Positions 11,782-23,795 of a DNA stretch of 64,000 bases are shown one piece after another. Source of the DNA: Hansfordia pulvinata (lineage: Eukaryota; Ascomycota; Sordariomycetes; Xylariales); the NCBI GenBank assembly GCA_006538405.1, contig BJKQ01000002.1, forward strand, positions 2,356,001-2,420,000, given 5' to 3'. The translations under genes were made by a program, and so were the position numbers. Within the stretch, counting starts at the first letter, position 1, and every line of letters begins with the position of its first letter. The notes below the pieces were generated by a model. The model made no database searches. It was not told where the DNA came from and saw only the letters and a list, made by a program, of their open reading frames with translations.

Positions 11782-12045
11782 TGCGCTCTGGCCTCCCGAG
11801 GTCAAACCCCATCTCTCCTCATCATCAGAAAACACACAACCACATCATCCAAGTCTCACAACCTTGCAGCCCCTCCCAAGCACTACACGAACAAGCATCT
11901 TAAACCTTGATTTCAAACCTGTCCGAAGAGTGACTTGAATAGTCCACCAAACACACTCTCACCAAAGCCTGTTTCATGCGACACGTCCGCCGTCCGCAAG
12001 ATACTCAACAAGACCACCGCCTCCCACAACCACCACACCCGCACC

Positions 12046-12915
12046 ATGTCTTCCCTCTTCCTGCCACGCTTCTACCAGCAGCAGCAGGCCTACCAGCGCC
12101 AGCAGCACGAGGAGGACCAGCGCCTGCACCACGCGCACCAGCAGCAGCGCCAGCATCAGCACCAGCAGCAGCCCAACTCCCTGGGCGGCCTCCTGCGCCT
12201 GATGATGGAGGACTTTGACCGGGAGTTCGCCTCGCCCTCGCATGGTGGTGGTAGCGGCCAGCAGCAGAAGCAGCAGCAGCAGCGCCCCGCCGCCGCCGCC
12301 GCCCCGTCCTTCGCCCCGCGCTTCGACGTCCACGAGACCGACGCCGCCTACGAGCTGCACGGCGACCTGCCCGGCGTCGAGCGCGACAACGTCAGCCTCG
12401 AGTTCCGCGAGGCCGACGACACCCACGACCAGCAGACCCTCATCATCAGCGGCCGAACCACCACCACCACCACCGAGACCCGCCACGGCGCCGAGGGCAA
12501 CCCGCCGGCGGCGGCCGGCCTGCTCGAGGGCGCCGGCTCGGAGGAGCCGGCTCCCGCTGCCACCTCCGAGGACGACCACAACGCCGCCGCCGCCGCCGCC
12601 GCCGCCCCGCCGTCGTCCCCCAAGCCCGCCTCGGTCGAGGACGAGGGCGCTGACTCCGATGCCGCCGCCGCCGCCGCCGCCGCCGTAGCCAAGCCCGACC
12701 AACCAACCCAGCCCCAGCAGAAGCAGAAGCAGAAGCTGCAGACCCGCTACTGGGTCACGGAGCGCAACGTCGGCACCTTCTCCCGCGCCTTCGCCTTCCC
12801 CTCGCGCGTCGACTCGGACGGCGCCCGCGCCACCCTGCGCAACGGCGTCCTGACCGTCGTCGTCCCCAAGGCCGCGCCCCGCAAGCACGAGGCCCGCCGC
12901 ATCGAGATCAACTGA
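12046..12915 (+). CDS. Small heat-shock protein, Hsp20/alpha-crystallin (fungal Hsp30 type)
   Basis: A single exon encodes 289 residues; the ATG at 12046 is the first in the frame after the leader. The N-terminus is rich in Gln and His, followed by SLGGLLRLMMEDFDREF. The alpha-crystallin domain begins FAPRFDVHETDAAYELHGDL and PGVERDNVSLEF, and ends with a strand-turn GVLTVVVPK and the family tail ARRIEIN. As in other fungal Hsp30 proteins, the domain is split: about 100 residues of Ala/Pro/Glu/Thr-rich low complexity lie between the ISG strand and RYWVTERNVGTFSRAFAFP. It is an ATP-independent holdase that binds unfolding proteins in oligomers. The upstream TATA and heat-shock-like element fit heat induction. 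Length is larger than bacterial Hsp20 (about 150) because of the insertions. Confidence 0.93.
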   Translation: MSSLFLPRFYQQQQAYQRQQHEEDQRLHHAHQQQRQHQHQQQPNSLGGLLRLMMEDFDREFASPSHGGGSGQQQKQQQQRPAAAAAPSFAPRFDVHETDAAYELHGDLPGVERDNVSLEFREADDTHDQQTLIISGRTTTTTTETRHGAEGNPPAAAGLLEGAGSEEPAPAATSEDDHNAAAAAAAAPPSSPKPASVEDEGADSDAAAAAAAAVAKPDQPTQPQQKQKQKLQTRYWVTERNVGTFSRAFAFPSRVDSDGARATLRNGVLTVVVPKAAPRKHEARRIEIN

Positions 12916-13895
12916 ACACTTCGCCGGTAACAGCACAACGATCGGTGTTGGGCGATCGCTGTCTTCTCGACCGCAACGGGGGGGAGTCAAGCGACACAGA
13001 AAAGGAAAAAGAAAAGAAAAAAAACAAGGCGAACACTGATTCGGTTTACTGGGGACGGAATCAAGTTGGGTTGGCTTGGCACCTGGGGGGTGCAACATGA
13101 GGAAAGAAGCCTAGAAGTCACAGGCTGAAAGCTTTACTGAGAGATTTACGGGCGAATCCTGCAGTCGGTTTTCCTTGTTCCTTCTCATTATCTTGTATCA
13201 TGTATTTCCTACGGTCTCTTTCCTACTTAATGAATGACGACAAGTACCAAATTTCAACTGTCCTTCGAGTCCTGTGGCTCATGAATTGCATTGCCGTGAA
13301 TTATGCCTGGGCCCCTCGAAATATAAATGCATGCCACGAATACACAAAGTCTGAGAGCACCCGATAAGTGATGATTGTATGTTGAATAGTAGTAATATGT
13401 ATATCTCGGCGGCCATAGATACGACGAGTCCTTAACTCAACACATCGGTGAGGTGCCTCTAAACGCCGGGTAATTGTACCCTATTTGTACATGGTCATGT
13501 TAGCCGGCCTGTCGATAAGACAGAACAACTTGGCCCTGTAACCACCAAAACCCTCCGATTCCGCGTTTGAGCCCGCCGTGACCACCGTATTTGGATGGAG
13601 ATGGCATTAGCAAATAACACTACTGCCCGTCGTCCAAAGACGATCCCAATAAATCCCTACCTCATCCCAGAAAATAATCTCAATATCCCCATGATCACTT
13701 GTACCATGCTGTCAAACGCCTAGCTATGCGATACGAGTGTTGGGCCTCCAGCCCAGCCCCGAGAATGCTTGCTTGAATAGACCAGAAAAATGCAAAAGAG
13801 CCAAAGGTGGTAGTGGATGCCGGTGCGCCCGGGCACTGGCGACCATGAAACGGTCTCGGTACTTCGAAATGCGGACTTCAATATTTCGGGCGACT
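12916..13895. other. Convergent 3' spacer between Hsp20 and CDC4-like genes
   Basis: Both flanking genes end here, so it should hold two 3' UTRs. It is more AT-rich than the surroundings and has AATAAA-like words (for example near 13650). No gene is seen. Confidence 0.6.
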
Positions 13896-16146
13896 TTATT
13901 CGTCATCGTGGAAGAACGTCGTGTTCTCGGTCAGAGGCAGTCGAGGTGGCGCCGAGGGGCCGGCATCCTTCATTGAGACATCGTCGTCGTCGTCGTCGTC
14001 GTTGTTGTCGTCTACTGAGTCGGCAGTCTCCTCAGCTGACGAGGGACCGCCGATACCCAACGCCGATCGTCGCAAATCCGCGGCCAGTGGCCTGTTGGGT
14101 GTGGGTTCCGCGAGTCTTTGTGGCAAAGATACAGGCCGCTCGCAGTAGACATCTTCCGGCGGTGAAAAGGACCAAACCTGCACACGAGTTAGATCAATGG
14201 CCACAGCGGTGGGAAATCTACCCAATCTTACCTCCATCATGACGCGGTTTCCCCTGTTGGCAACAGCGACACACTTTTCGTCCTCAAACACAACCCGCCA
14301 GACTGATTCGGCCGTGATGAGCTCTCGAACGGGGTGTCCGGTCTTGACGTCCCATATCTTGACACGGCCGTCACTACCACCGCTGACAACACGGGTGTCG
14401 TCAAACTGGAGACTGGTCACGCTGTTGTCGTGAGCAGCAAGCCGGTGCACGGCCGACATGGTCTCGAGAGACCAGACTCGGACAGATCCATCAGATCCTC
14501 CAGTGACGAGGGTGTCCCCGCGTAACTGCAGTTGTCCCACCAGAGAGGTGTGGCCCTGGAGAACGGAAATCGGCTCTCTGCGAGGTGATTAGCATATTGT
14601 CCCAACTCACACGCGGCACCATGGCGTCTTACCCAGTGTGTGCATCCCAGACACGGACGCTTGTGTCGAGGCTGCCGGTGACCACGCGGTGCCCGTCAAA
14701 AGCAATGGCGTAGATTTGACTGAAGTGGCCCGTCAAGGTATGCAGACACCTGCCTTCGGAGATGCTCCAAATCTTGGCCGTTGCATCGTAGCTACCCGAA
14801 ACGACGATGTCGCCCTTGATTTCGAGGCACCGAACGCTAGCCTGATGACCTACAAGAACGTTCTTGCAGATGCCTTCTCGGATATCCCAAACTCGCAGGG
14901 TAGTATCACGCGAGCCAGAAATTGCCGTATTCGCATCGCTCATCTTCAAGCAGCGCACGGTGGACGTGTGGCCACGCAGAGTGTGAAGGCATTTTCTGGA
15001 GGTCCATTAGTAAACAGGCAAAAGGGAGAAACAAGGTCCAGTCGCCTACCCGGTTGTCATATCCCATACGCGTACGTCACGATCACAACCGCCGCTCACA
15101 AGGATATCGTCCCATGGGACCATGGCCCATACACCCATAATGTGACCTTGCAATGTGCGCAACGCATTTCCTTCACGGTCAAAGATGTGGATCCTAGCAT
15201 TATCCAGAGCCACGACAATGTACTTCGAAGTGAGGTGGAGGCTGGTGACGACCCTACCGTCTTGCGTAATGGTTCTCGTGATGTTGTGCCCTCCAGTCCT
15301 CCAGGCCGATTCCACAAGATATCTCTGTTTGAAATGCGACTTGTAGGACTTGATCTTGGGGCGGCCGAGAAGCGTCGAACTGGAGGACCCGTCCATGCTG
15401 CGGGAGGCGGCGTGGGCAGACGTGCCCGGAAGAGCCCCAGGAAAGCTGTGGTTGGCGTAGTCGGGATCAATAATAGGTAGAGCGCTGGGTCTTGTCAACG
15501 TTCGAGGTGTGGCACCGCCATGGGACACCTCCGATAAGCGCCGGCCATAGTCATGCTTGACGCACAAGTTCCTCCACGTAACATCGTCACTGAGAAGGTC
15601 TCTCCATCGCCGTGAGACCTGCGACGCCCGGGCCAGAACCTTGGGGTCATCGATGAAGGAGAGCACGCGAAGGCACAGCTCGTCAGGTAGGCTGGTGAAG
15701 GGATCCTTCTTGAGCAACGGGCTGACAAATTGGTGGACAAAGCTCAACTGCTGGGTGGTGCACATGTTCAGAAGGTCGCCAAGCAGTCGATTCCTCCTCG
15801 GGCCAGAGCAGTGCTGGAAGTGCTGGCGAATCTGGGACAGAAAAAAGTCTTCGTCGTCGGCGGCATCACTCCAGTCGGGTAGGACGTGAGAAGGGCCGGG
15901 CGAGGCAGCGGGCGTCGGAGGCGGTGGCGGAGAGCCAGTCACTTGAGCATCAAAGTCGGGAGCAGGCGTGCTCATGCTGGGCGTAGGAGGCCCTCGGGGT
16001 CGCGGTTGCGCCATCTTGTCCATGCGCTGATTGATGACCATCGGGCCGCTGGCGGTTGTTTCCATGGCGGACTCGTCGGGGCCGCAACTCAGTGTGCTGC
16101 CTCGTCTTTCGGATAGACTGACCGACCGCCGATCACAGCCAGCCAT
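13896..16146 (-). CDS. CDC4: F-box/WD40 protein, Cdc4/Pop1 type SCF substrate receptor
   Basis: Four exons, read on the minus strand: 16146-15050, 14995-14633, 14577-14232 and 14177-13896, with introns of 54, 55 and 54 nt carrying CTAAT/CTAAC branch sites; the total is 695 residues. A Pro-rich N-terminus (1-100) is followed by an F-box at about 148-195 (DPFTSLPDELCLRVLSFI ... WRNLCVKH), which binds Skp1. About seven WD40 blades follow from residue 300 to 620, with repeated GH...D...SGSYD...KIW signatures such as VSGSYDATAKIWSI. The C-terminus is acidic with a poly-Asp run coded by a GTC-complement repeat at 13982-14005. The protein should recruit phosphorylated targets to the SCF ubiquitin ligase in cell-cycle and development control. 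Cdc4/Pop1 is the closest type I recognise; a SconB-like assignment is less likely because of the N-terminus. Confidence 0.88.
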
Positions 16147-19100
16147 GGCTGGATGCTGGAGAATGTAACTGGATAGAAGGATGCGTCGCTTTCGAAGGTT
16201 GCTGGCAGACGTGCGGGTTCCTGAAAGCGCCGCACGAGAGTCGAAAGAACTCTAGTGACGGAATGATCCTGACAAGACTCGGTCGCGTTCGAGCGGCGTG
16301 CGACGGGGCGTCGTAGTTAGGGTCCGGGGCGCAGGCTGGACACCAAGGCGAGGCGAAGGGAGCGAGTCGAGAGTGCGAGAGTGCTTCCGAGGGTTGGCAT
16401 TCCGCGTTTCGTGAGGGAGGCGTTGCGAGTGAGGGGAATCGGGCGTGGGCTGGGTGAAAGAGACGAGGAACAGGCGCAGTGCAGGGCTCTTGGTCAGGGC
16501 GAGACAAGGGACCAAGGTCCGATCGAGGCTCTCAGAGGGTCGGGCGAGGATCCCCAATCGCTGCAGCCAGCATTAAGGGACTGGAACGTCAGCGGGCGGA
16601 GGGCTGAGGCGCAGGGCTCGGTGTGCGGAGGCGAGAAGCCTGTCGATTGGACAAGATAGGCAGAGCGCGTCGGGTCAAGAGAAGATCCGGGAGGCCAAGG
16701 ATCCGGGCAGTGACTGCGTGTCTCTGGGTGTCGTGATGAAGATGGTGAGGTGGTGAGGGCGATGACGAAGATTACGATTATGGCTGGTAATTGGGGGAGG
16801 TGAGGACGCAGCGTAGGGCGGTACTTGGGCTGAAGCGGCCACCAAATGAAACCAGTGACCCAATGCAGTCCGCAGTACGAGAACCTACGGTAGGTACTCG
16901 TGCTGGACACGGCAGCCTGCAGGGGCGTACGAGTAGCGCAGGGCAGTCGCGGACTGGGTGTATTCCACTGTCTGCAGGGTACTGGGCCCCTGAAGATTGG
17001 CGTGCAAGTGTACCTAAAGTACTCGTACCTGGGTCAGGCAGAACCTCGAGGTGCGGTGCGGCTACCTATCCCACGCGATGGTATGAGCCAGGGCAGCGTG
17101 CTCCGTACCGTGTCGAAAGTGTACGAGTAGGTCGCGGGTAGCGCCAGGCTCGTGCCCCGTGGCCCCGTACCTCTGGCAAAGTCAGGTGGTTCGTCGGGCC
17201 CACCGTCGGTTGGTGGAAGGGTGGGTGGGAATGGCGTGGGTGGACCTGCTGGCGCCGGCGAGAGACGGACGGGTCTGGGGGCGCCGGGGCCTTGCAAGAC
17301 AGATGTCTTGCCGGAGCGGCGAGGGCGGGCGATGCGCCCGACGCGAGGGCCTGACACGGGGGAACCAAGGGGCGCTATTGAGCGTGTGCGACCCGAGTGG
17401 AAGGCCCGGGCGGCAGGAAGGACTGGGCCAGACAAGAGAGGGCGTCGGTGCCGGCGGCGAATTAATGAGGGAGGGTCGGTTGTTCGACTTGTGCGAGTCC
17501 TCGGCCACAGGCCCGGTTGAGGCCCTGGGATTCAAGCAAGGGGAACCTCAAGACAGATTGTATGTAGTGACGGGCATCCAGAGGCGGACAGTATGTAGGT
17601 ACGAGGAGGTAGGTAAGGTAGACGGAGGGATATAGGGAGGCTCGTGAGGGGGGCTCGATGTTGGGAGAAATGACAGCCGGCCGGTTGCGCGCCGCAGGTG
17701 CCTGGTACTACTGAAGAAGGGATGGGACGAGGTGGGTGGCGAGAGTGAGAGGGAGGGCCGGCCGGGGCAGGTCTGTCTGTACGAGTACCTCCTAACTCGT
17801 ACATGTACAGTATCCAGTGTTCAATTGGTTGTGGTCGACTCCACGCAGCGCGCCTGTGGGCGCATGGAGAGATAGAGAGAGGAGGTCCACTGGGACCCGA
17901 CATGGAGTGCCCACCAAGCAAGCACCGAGGAACGAGTCCCCAGGCTTGACGTACGGGGACGCTGGTCACGCCTTCGAGGGACTGCATGTCTACTACGAAG
18001 AGAGCACCTGCAACTTGGAAGAAGGGGCATGCACTCACTGGGCCGGTGCTGGCACGACCGGCGCTGGGCCATGACCAATCCAGCCGGGCCGGGGGGCATC
18101 GCCTGATTGGGCAGGGATGCGACGGTCTGCTGCCGCTCCGCTCCGTATGAGAGGTGTCCGTCACTTATCACTCGGCCAAAGACGACCAACGAGTAGGTAA
18201 TTAAGTGCCTACCTACGAGTACCTGCCTATGTACGCGTAGTAATCGCGACTGTCAGCGCTGGAGGAGTTATGTCTGCTGGTGAGCAGATGCGGATGCGTC
18301 TCGGTAATGCTTGACCTACCGGCCTGGCAGACATGACGCCGGGCAGGGCCCTGCCCAATTGCAGGTGCAGGTGCATCCAATCTGCTCCCTCCAGACGTGA
18401 CGCACCTGGCGATTGCGAGAATGCCAGGTTCGCTTCCGTTGATGTTCACGGGTAGTGTGCAGAGGGCGTCCGGAGGCGGGGCTACCCCAGTCAGACGGCG
18501 GCCAGCCCACCATCACTGGGCAGTCATCGAGGTCCAACCATACTCGTACCACGAATTTCCATGTTACCTTGGATACATTAGGTACCTAAGGTATTCGAGG
18601 GTGGCCTCAGCCTCAGCAGGTGCAACCAAGCGGAGACTCGACGGCTTCACGTGCGCACTCAGCCGGCTGTACGGGATGAGGCGTCATCACTCCGTACCTA
18701 GGTGCCTACCTGAGTGGTATTCAGAAGGTGCATACATCGATCCAAGTGCTAGGGCCTTCCAAGGTTCTATCCCTCGAGCCATTGGATAACATCGAAGGAT
18801 GTTGCATCAGATTGAATGCCATTATGAGCATGATAATGAGGGCACAGCTACCAGGTATTAGCAAGGTAGGTGGGAAGATATGCGACCCAGCGTCCGTACT
18901 TGTGGTGATTGATTTCCATAGCAACAATTGGTACTAGAGGCAGTACGAGTAGTAGAATGGGCTTTGTGGTAGTAGGTGTGGAAGCGACTTTGCCCAACAC
19001 GAGACGGCACACATGACTCTGTGACCAGGTCGCATCCACGCGGGCGGGCGGTTTGAGTGCTAATTGAGTGCTGTACGGGGTTGCAATGGGAAAATGACTA

Positions 19101-20482
19101 CCTAAAAGGCTGTACTCGTACAATCACGCGGTCCGACACGTTAGGTTCCTTACCTTACCTACCACGTTACGACGGAGCACTGAAGGCATAGCCGAAGGTC
19201 GCTTGAATGGCGCTCAAGCTGCACTTGGAAGGGCCTCGAGATGCTTGCGTCGTCCCATTCCCGGACAGCACGCATCTGGCCTCTCTCCGCATGCATGAAT
19301 ACTTACAGTACTTAAGTTAGGTACATGCATCTACCACGTTAGGTGCTTGGTAGGCACTCAAGAGTACCCGTACCGTGGAAAGTACCATCCAATTGGTTCT
19401 TCCTCTCGTATCACTGTTGTCCTGGCGTCGAAGCGCTTTGGCATTGCTCTCGTTTCTGTTCTACCACGGATGCAGTCTGCCAGGCCACTCTACCGGGGCA
19501 GCAAACGTCGTCGTTTCCCCAAATCCAATCCAGGTTGCCCACCTCAGCAAGACTTACGAGTATCACGAGTACCAGCCCGCCAGCCCAGATTCGGTCGGAC
19601 CGGGCCCCAGCCGGGCGTCGAACGGCCTGGGCGCGACGACGGCCCAGGAATGAAACGGATGGGGCCAAGGAGTCGCTCTTATTATTAGAGGATCGCGGAT
19701 GGGGTCTCTGCCGCGGGCTTCACAGGCAGGTCCTTCTTTTGCTGCTGCTTCGACTCTCGCCGATGTCTGGCTGCAGTCGGGACTCTCCGAGAAAGCGCGC
19801 CCCTTGGCTACCTACTTATATCTAGGTATCTGCCTACCTACATGTACTGGACCTTGCCAGGCACTTAACCTGACATGTAGCGTACATGTAGGTTCTCTCT
19901 CCCGCCCGCCTGTCCTCACCGTCAATCGTGACCCCCGGCCGCGCTTCCCCTCATCAGTGGGCTCGACGGACCCCTCGTGCCCTCGCATTCTAGCAGAGAG
20001 TTCCAATGTTCCCCACGACTCTGTGCTCTCCGGGGCACGCTCGATGCGGCGGCCCCACCAAAGGTATCTATGCTAATAAGTAGGTACCATGTAAGTAGCC
20101 GGGCTGTCTGTCATCGTCTTCAAAATCCCTCTCTTCGAGTACGAGTACCCCGTACCTACCTTACCTATGGATCTGCCATTCTCAGGTGGTCTCGCTCCGT
20201 GTTTCCCCTGTCGCGGGCCGTTGAGAGAGCACGGGGCCTTTGCAAACGCCCGAGCGACAGAGAAGGAGAAGAGGGGAGGCAAAGAAAGAAAGAAAAAAAG
20301 ATTGAAAAAAACAAACCCCCATGCCAACAACGTGCGGGTACCAGCTGCAGCCGCTGCCAAAGCGCATGTGCTTGGTGGCTGGCCCATGCTCGAGTTCATG
20401 TTGCGAGTGCAGTCTGTGCACGAGAGCGCGTGCGCGCCGACGCCTTGTGCGTTTTCGTTCCCCTGTCGATTCTAGAAAGAAA

Positions 20483-20487
<5 letters not shown>

Positions 20488-20525
<38 letters not shown>
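20488..20525 (+). repeat. (CT)19 microsatellite
   Basis: An uninterrupted CT dinucleotide repeat of 38 bases sits in non-coding DNA. Confidence 0.95.
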
Positions 20526-20529
<4 letters not shown>

Positions 20530-21527
20530 GGAAGCTCGTTGGACGACTCGCGCGTCGCGTCGGCTGCCGGTTATTACTGTTGTGTGACGGCACGGTTCGC
20601 TCCTCGGAAACGTGCAGACGCCGTTTCCGCAACCGCCTGGGATGCCTCCCTGAGTACCTTGGGTACCTCACCTACCAATATGAGTACGAGTAACTTTGAA
20701 GGATGGATCCCTACCCGTGGTACGAATAGAAGACAGAAGACGGACAGTACTCCGTACGAGTATCACGTATTCGCCCTGGTGAAAGAGCATGTCGTCCTCC
20801 GACGTCTGTGCGGCTCTGGGGGCCTGGCCGCATAGACAAGCCAATCTGCCGGTGCTCGTAATAATAACCGCGTCCGCCGGCACGGCTCCCTGCCTCGGCG
20901 CACACGCTCCCACTCACGCACGAGGGGGGTTCAAAGGGCCGGGTGCTCGTCTTTCACGTAACGTAAGGGACCGGACGAGTCGCTAAAAATAGACCGAATA
21001 TTGGCTGGGAGCCAACTTGGGATTCGTCGCCGTTCTCGTTCTCGTGCCATCATCTACTCGTATCACGCAGACCTCGGAAGTCGGGGCGAAATGCCTCCCA
21101 TAGTTATTACCTTACTCGCCCGGTTCTACGAGACGCCGCAACCGCTTTTCGTCCCCGTCCCGAGGTCTGCGTCGTCGCCCGGGCATGCGCGAGGAGCCTC
21201 GCTCATCAACCGGGGCAAGGTACATACCTAAGTACTTAATGATGGATGTTTTTGACGTGTTGATGGCGCGCACTGGTCTGTGTCGCCCTTGATGAACGAT
21301 ATCAATACCCTAGGTAAGCACGCAAGGGCATCGACTGTTGACATTCAGGTCTCTGGCGGCACCTACGCGTACGAGTAAGACCCCATCATGGCCGTCCTGG
21401 TTCGCTGGCAAGATGCGACTCGCTGGCCGTGCCTCGGCACCGAGGGGGGGTCAACGCGGGGCTCAGGGAGGTACGAGTACTCAAGGCAAGGGCGACGACG
21501 AGGGCGAGGGCGAGGACGAAGGCGATA

Positions 21528-21552
21528 CTGGTGTCGGTGTCGGTGTCGGTGT
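21528..21552 (+). repeat. GGTGTC hexamer tandem
   Basis: Four consecutive GGTGTC units lie in the gene-poor region, just before a further cluster of ACGAGT words. Confidence 0.8.
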
Positions 21553-21643
21553 CACCGGCGCTGCAGGGCGTCTGTACGTACGAGTGCTCGTCTCGTACAC
21601 GCAATACCTCATCTTTGCCGGCAATTCGCCCGGCGAAGACAAA

Positions 21644-21655
21644 CCCCCCCCCCCC
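21644..21655 (+). repeat. Poly-C tract (12)
   Basis: Twelve consecutive C bases in a spacer; one of five long G/C homopolymers between 21.6 and 29.8 kb. Confidence 0.9.
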
Positions 21656-21840
21656 AAAGCTGCAGTGGTTTTTTTTTGCCGTCACCCATCTTTCCTTTTG
21701 CTGCCTTGGCAGCCTCGGCAGGCTTATCATTCGCACCGGATGCGTCCCGAGCCCAACCGGGCGAAAACACTGATGATAATCGCAAGCATACCTACCTACA
21801 TACGAGTAATACTTGTCCAAATAGGCATCAATGCTTGTTG

Positions 21841-21851
21841 CCCCCCCCCCC
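21841..21851 (+). repeat. Poly-C tract (11)
   Basis: Eleven consecutive C bases, 185 bases after the previous poly-C run. Confidence 0.9.
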
Positions 21852-22273
21852 ACCCGCCGGGCGACCCCGTCAAACAGCTGCAATGAGATCGGGCTGGCGG
21901 CCACTTCTCCTCACCAGTTGGGCATCACGGCAGCCGGCAGATGCGAACCGCAGGAGACAGCCAGCGCGGGCCCATTCGTGGCGGCTTGCCAGCGCATGCC
22001 CGTTCTCCTTGACCCAAACCCACATGCCGGCCTGGCCAACCAGTTGGTACGGGCTGGTTGGTTGTAGGTGTTAAAGGCAAGTAAGGTGCGAGTACCTAGA
22101 TTGGATGTAGGTACATGTAGGAACAAGTACGTGTAAGGTATGCCCGCCCACGTAAGGCTCTCTCACTGGGGAGCGCCGGGGCGGTGGGTGACCTCGCCCC
22201 CAATCATCGACGAGGCGCCTGCAGCTGTCGCGCGGCCCGTATGCAGGCTCTGTCATGTATCATGCGCACGGGA

Positions 22274-22293
22274 GGGGGGGGGGGGGGGGGGGG
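22274..22293 (+). repeat. Poly-G tract (20)
   Basis: Twenty consecutive G bases. It could form a G-quadruplex, and its length is likely to be uncertain in any assembly. Confidence 0.9.
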
Positions 22294-23526
22294 CGACAAC
22301 ATTCTCAACAATGCCGCTGGCGTCTGGATCCCGGAAAGCCATACGAGTACTCGTAGGAGACCAGTGCTGTCAGTACGAGTAGACTCAACGACTCCTCATC
22401 AGCTGCTCAAAGCGAGGCAGGCGAGATCAGGTCCTCGCACGCGTGGAGATAAACACTGCCGCCGGGCAACTCCGGCTGCCTCGCTGCGAAACGTGTCCAC
22501 GCGTCAAGGCCGTCGGGTCGAGCTATCGTTGAGCCTGACGATAAACGCGTCATCTTGCAAAGACGACATGACCCACTGGTTGGCAGCGATGGTGCGCCGG
22601 CGGTGCAGAGCTTCCTCGAAGGCGAGCCCGTCCCGTCGTCCTCGCCCCCGCCCTCGAGAACAAACTCTCGCAGACCCTCCCATATCGTCCACACAGGCGC
22701 TACCGCCATGTGCGGTGAATGACTTGCATAACCCACCCCACTCAACTCGGGAGCAACGCGGGGTCCCGGCTTTCCTGTCTCTGCCGTCCCTTAAGCTGTC
22801 AGTTCTTGCAACTCAGCACCCGGGCTAGGACAGCTCTGGAGGAGCCCGCACTTCCCCATGATCGTTTCACGCGGACACGCGCCACGAGGTGGAAAGCCTC
22901 TCCAACCACGCTGCCTGAGCCGCGCGCTGTCCTCGCTCAGAGTACTCGTAGCCGCCTGGATGCAAAGCCCCTGTGCTTGTCGCCAGAAGTGAGGTCTCTT
23001 GGGATCATAGTTGAAGACCGCTCGTCGGCGAATTCGTGGGCTCTGCATGTCACTGGCAGCTACCGCTTATAGCCCCCGATGAATCCGCTCCGGTTGCTGG
23101 TAGTTGATCTGATTAGTGAGGAGTCAAAACGAACGTCGTCTCCAGTGCTTGCTGTTTGACACTTGCCTGGGCCTGCAGGTGTGCAAGGCAAGACACAAAC
23201 GGTGTTCCTGCCCCCAACGGCGCCACAGGCCGCGCGGCGGAGGTACAGAACAGGGCACATCCGTGAGACGATACAGCTTGGGCAGAGCCATATCAAATTG
23301 CGTGAGAGCCTGGCTGGTCGAGCCGCCTTCGCAGCGAGTGTGATAAGATGTTCACGTGCAGCTCAATCGAGCCAGGTCGCCTTCACAGTGGAATGCAGTG
23401 CGCGACGATTGCGCATTGAAGCTTGGTCTGGGTTGACCTGGCCTTTAGGTACCTCCTTACTGCTCCATGGTCTCGAAGCTGAGAGTTGACCAGCCCCGGG
23501 GAGAAGAAGGAAGAGGGAAGAAGCCC

Positions 23527-23537
23527 GGGGGGGGGGG
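23527..23537 (+). repeat. Poly-G tract (11)
   Basis: Eleven consecutive G bases, followed after one A by four more G. Confidence 0.9.
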
Positions 23538-23770
23538 AGGGGTGTCCTAGCTTTGCGGAGAGAGCTCACGCTCTTGGTAGGATAGTGAAAGCGGGAAGAG
23601 TTGTTGGTTTTGGTATGGGAGCGGGCGAAAGGCTGGTCTGGAAGCAAGAGGCAGGGGTGCCTCAAATAACCAAAGGGAAGGGGAGGGTTGCAACACGCAC
23701 GGCACGACGTTGCCTGGGAGTGCATTTTTGCCACTCTGTGCTCAATGACGAGATGCTGCACGGGCAGGGC

Positions 23771-23795
23771 GGTCAGGTCAGGTCAGGTCAGGTCA
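23771..23795 (+). repeat. (GGTCA)5 pentanucleotide tandem
   Basis: Five exact copies of GGTCA in a spacer, about 100 bases downstream of the minus-strand ORF-like stretch. Confidence 0.9.

Larger units (their letters stand above)
11121..12045. other. Intergenic spacer and Hsp20 promoter
   Basis: No separate gene. It holds the PUS7 3' UTR, then the heat-shock-type promoter of the Hsp20 gene: a two-unit heat-shock element, an AGGGG stress-element-like word at 11502-11506, a TATA box, and a leader of about 240 bases rich in C and A. Confidence 0.6.

Noticed and set aside
11974..13098. Minus-strand open frame of 374 codons over the Hsp20 gene
   Set aside because: It is the antisense shadow of GC-rich repeats; its text is Gly/Val/Leu repeats, while the plus strand gives a full Hsp20 domain.
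17532..18164. Minus-strand open frame of 210 codons
   Set aside because: Ser/Pro/Arg-rich text with scattered Cys and no conserved segment; crossed by ACGAGTA words seen only in spacers.
20488..23795. CRISPR-like array or other spaced repeat
   Set aside because: The repeats are simple tandem or scattered short words with no regular spacer length, and the DNA is eukaryotic.
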